A DNA stretch of 64,000 nt from Clostridium bovifaecis (GTDB taxonomy: Bacteria > Bacillota > Clostridia > Clostridiales > Clostridiaceae). Where the stretch lies: positions 2,511,249 to 2,575,248 of the forward strand of contig CP046522.1 of assembly GCA_009738435.1 (NCBI GenBank), read 5' to 3'. This document shows positions 63,947-64,000 of this stretch, piece after piece. Positions within the stretch are counted from its first letter, which is position 1; every line of letters starts with the position of its first letter. The notes below the pieces were generated by a model. It saw only the letters and a list, made by a program, of their open reading frames with translations, did no database searches and was not told where the DNA came from. The translations under genes were made by a program, and so were the position numbers.

Positions 63947-63961
63947 TTAAGAACCGTCCCT
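63947..63961 (-). repeat. REP half-site 6, right flank of the RAYT gene
   Basis: TTAAGAACCGTCCCT is the reverse complement of the left flank GGGGACGGTTCTTAA except for the last base, so the transposase gene is bracketed by inverted REP half-sites about 1.2 kb apart. Confidence 0.8.
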
Positions 63962-64000
63962 TATTTTATTCAATATTCAATATGCAATGTTGTTTATAGG

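Overview
The window is low-GC DNA that reads as a spore-forming, strictly anaerobic clostridium (Clostridiaceae or a close relative). The grounds are a complete Rnf complex, electron-transferring flavoprotein/acyl-CoA dehydrogenase genes, a lone GerA-type germinant receptor subunit, a Spo0E-like phosphatase, a clostridial type IV pilus operon, T-box and c-di-AMP leaders, and strong SD sequences of the AGGAGG type. Most genes lie on the minus strand. No rRNA, tRNA or CRISPR array was seen.

Region by region. 1-10.1 kb: a lactate-oxidation locus. In transcription order (minus strand) it holds a FadR/LldR-type regulator, etfB-etfA (copy 2), an FAD-linked lactate dehydrogenase (LctD/GlcD type), an acyl-CoA dehydrogenase, a second nearly identical etfB-etfA (copy 1), and an L-lactate permease cut by the window edge. 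A palindrome of the FadR/LldR type lies upstream of both etfBA copies. 10.3-19.4 kb: a type IV pilus operon, pilB-pilC-pilA-pilM-pilN-pilO-three minor pilins-pilD, with pilN broken by a frameshift at an A7 run and no pilT. 19.5-28.7 kb: adenine deaminase, two DEDD-type exonuclease-like genes, a Fur-controlled feoA-feoB-Cys-rich protein operon, a CBS protein, and argS with a T-box leader. 28.8-38.7 kb: a patchwork with many damaged genes (truncated yetF joined to a yyaL remnant, a DUF2975/XRE fusion, an IS30-type transposase remnant, a frameshifted MerR gene divergent from a MATE pump), plus a radical SAM protein, a VCBS-repeat protein, a small kinase-like protein, a second MATE pump, a rhodanese lipoprotein and a Spo0E-like protein. 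38.9-50.1 kb: two chemoreceptors, LysR, a phosphoesterase, thioredoxin, a GerA subunit, small membrane proteins, and a secreted protein behind a c-di-AMP riboswitch. 50.2-58.4 kb: a large GGDEF-EAL protein and rnfCDGEAB. 59.2-64 kb: manA, a frameshifted YitT-family gene, a YdcF-family gene, and a REP-associated tyrosine transposase (RAYT).

How it fits together. The lactate locus would feed electrons from lactate to NAD through Etf, with ferredoxin as the driving electron donor in a confurcating scheme of the Acetobacterium LctBCD type. The Rnf complex couples ferredoxin and NAD to an ion gradient, so the two systems share a currency. Type IV pili, the chemoreceptors and the GGDEF-EAL protein form a motility/surface module, although no link between them is visible beyond proximity.

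The least ordinary features are the duplicated etfBA block with a two-unit 40-bp repeat inserted in one copy, the family of REP palindromes that sits just behind stop codons near a RAYT gene, a set of intergenic hairpins built from 7-nt units, the overlap of the c-di-AMP aptamer with a ribosome binding site, and four genes whose frames break at short simple-sequence tracts.
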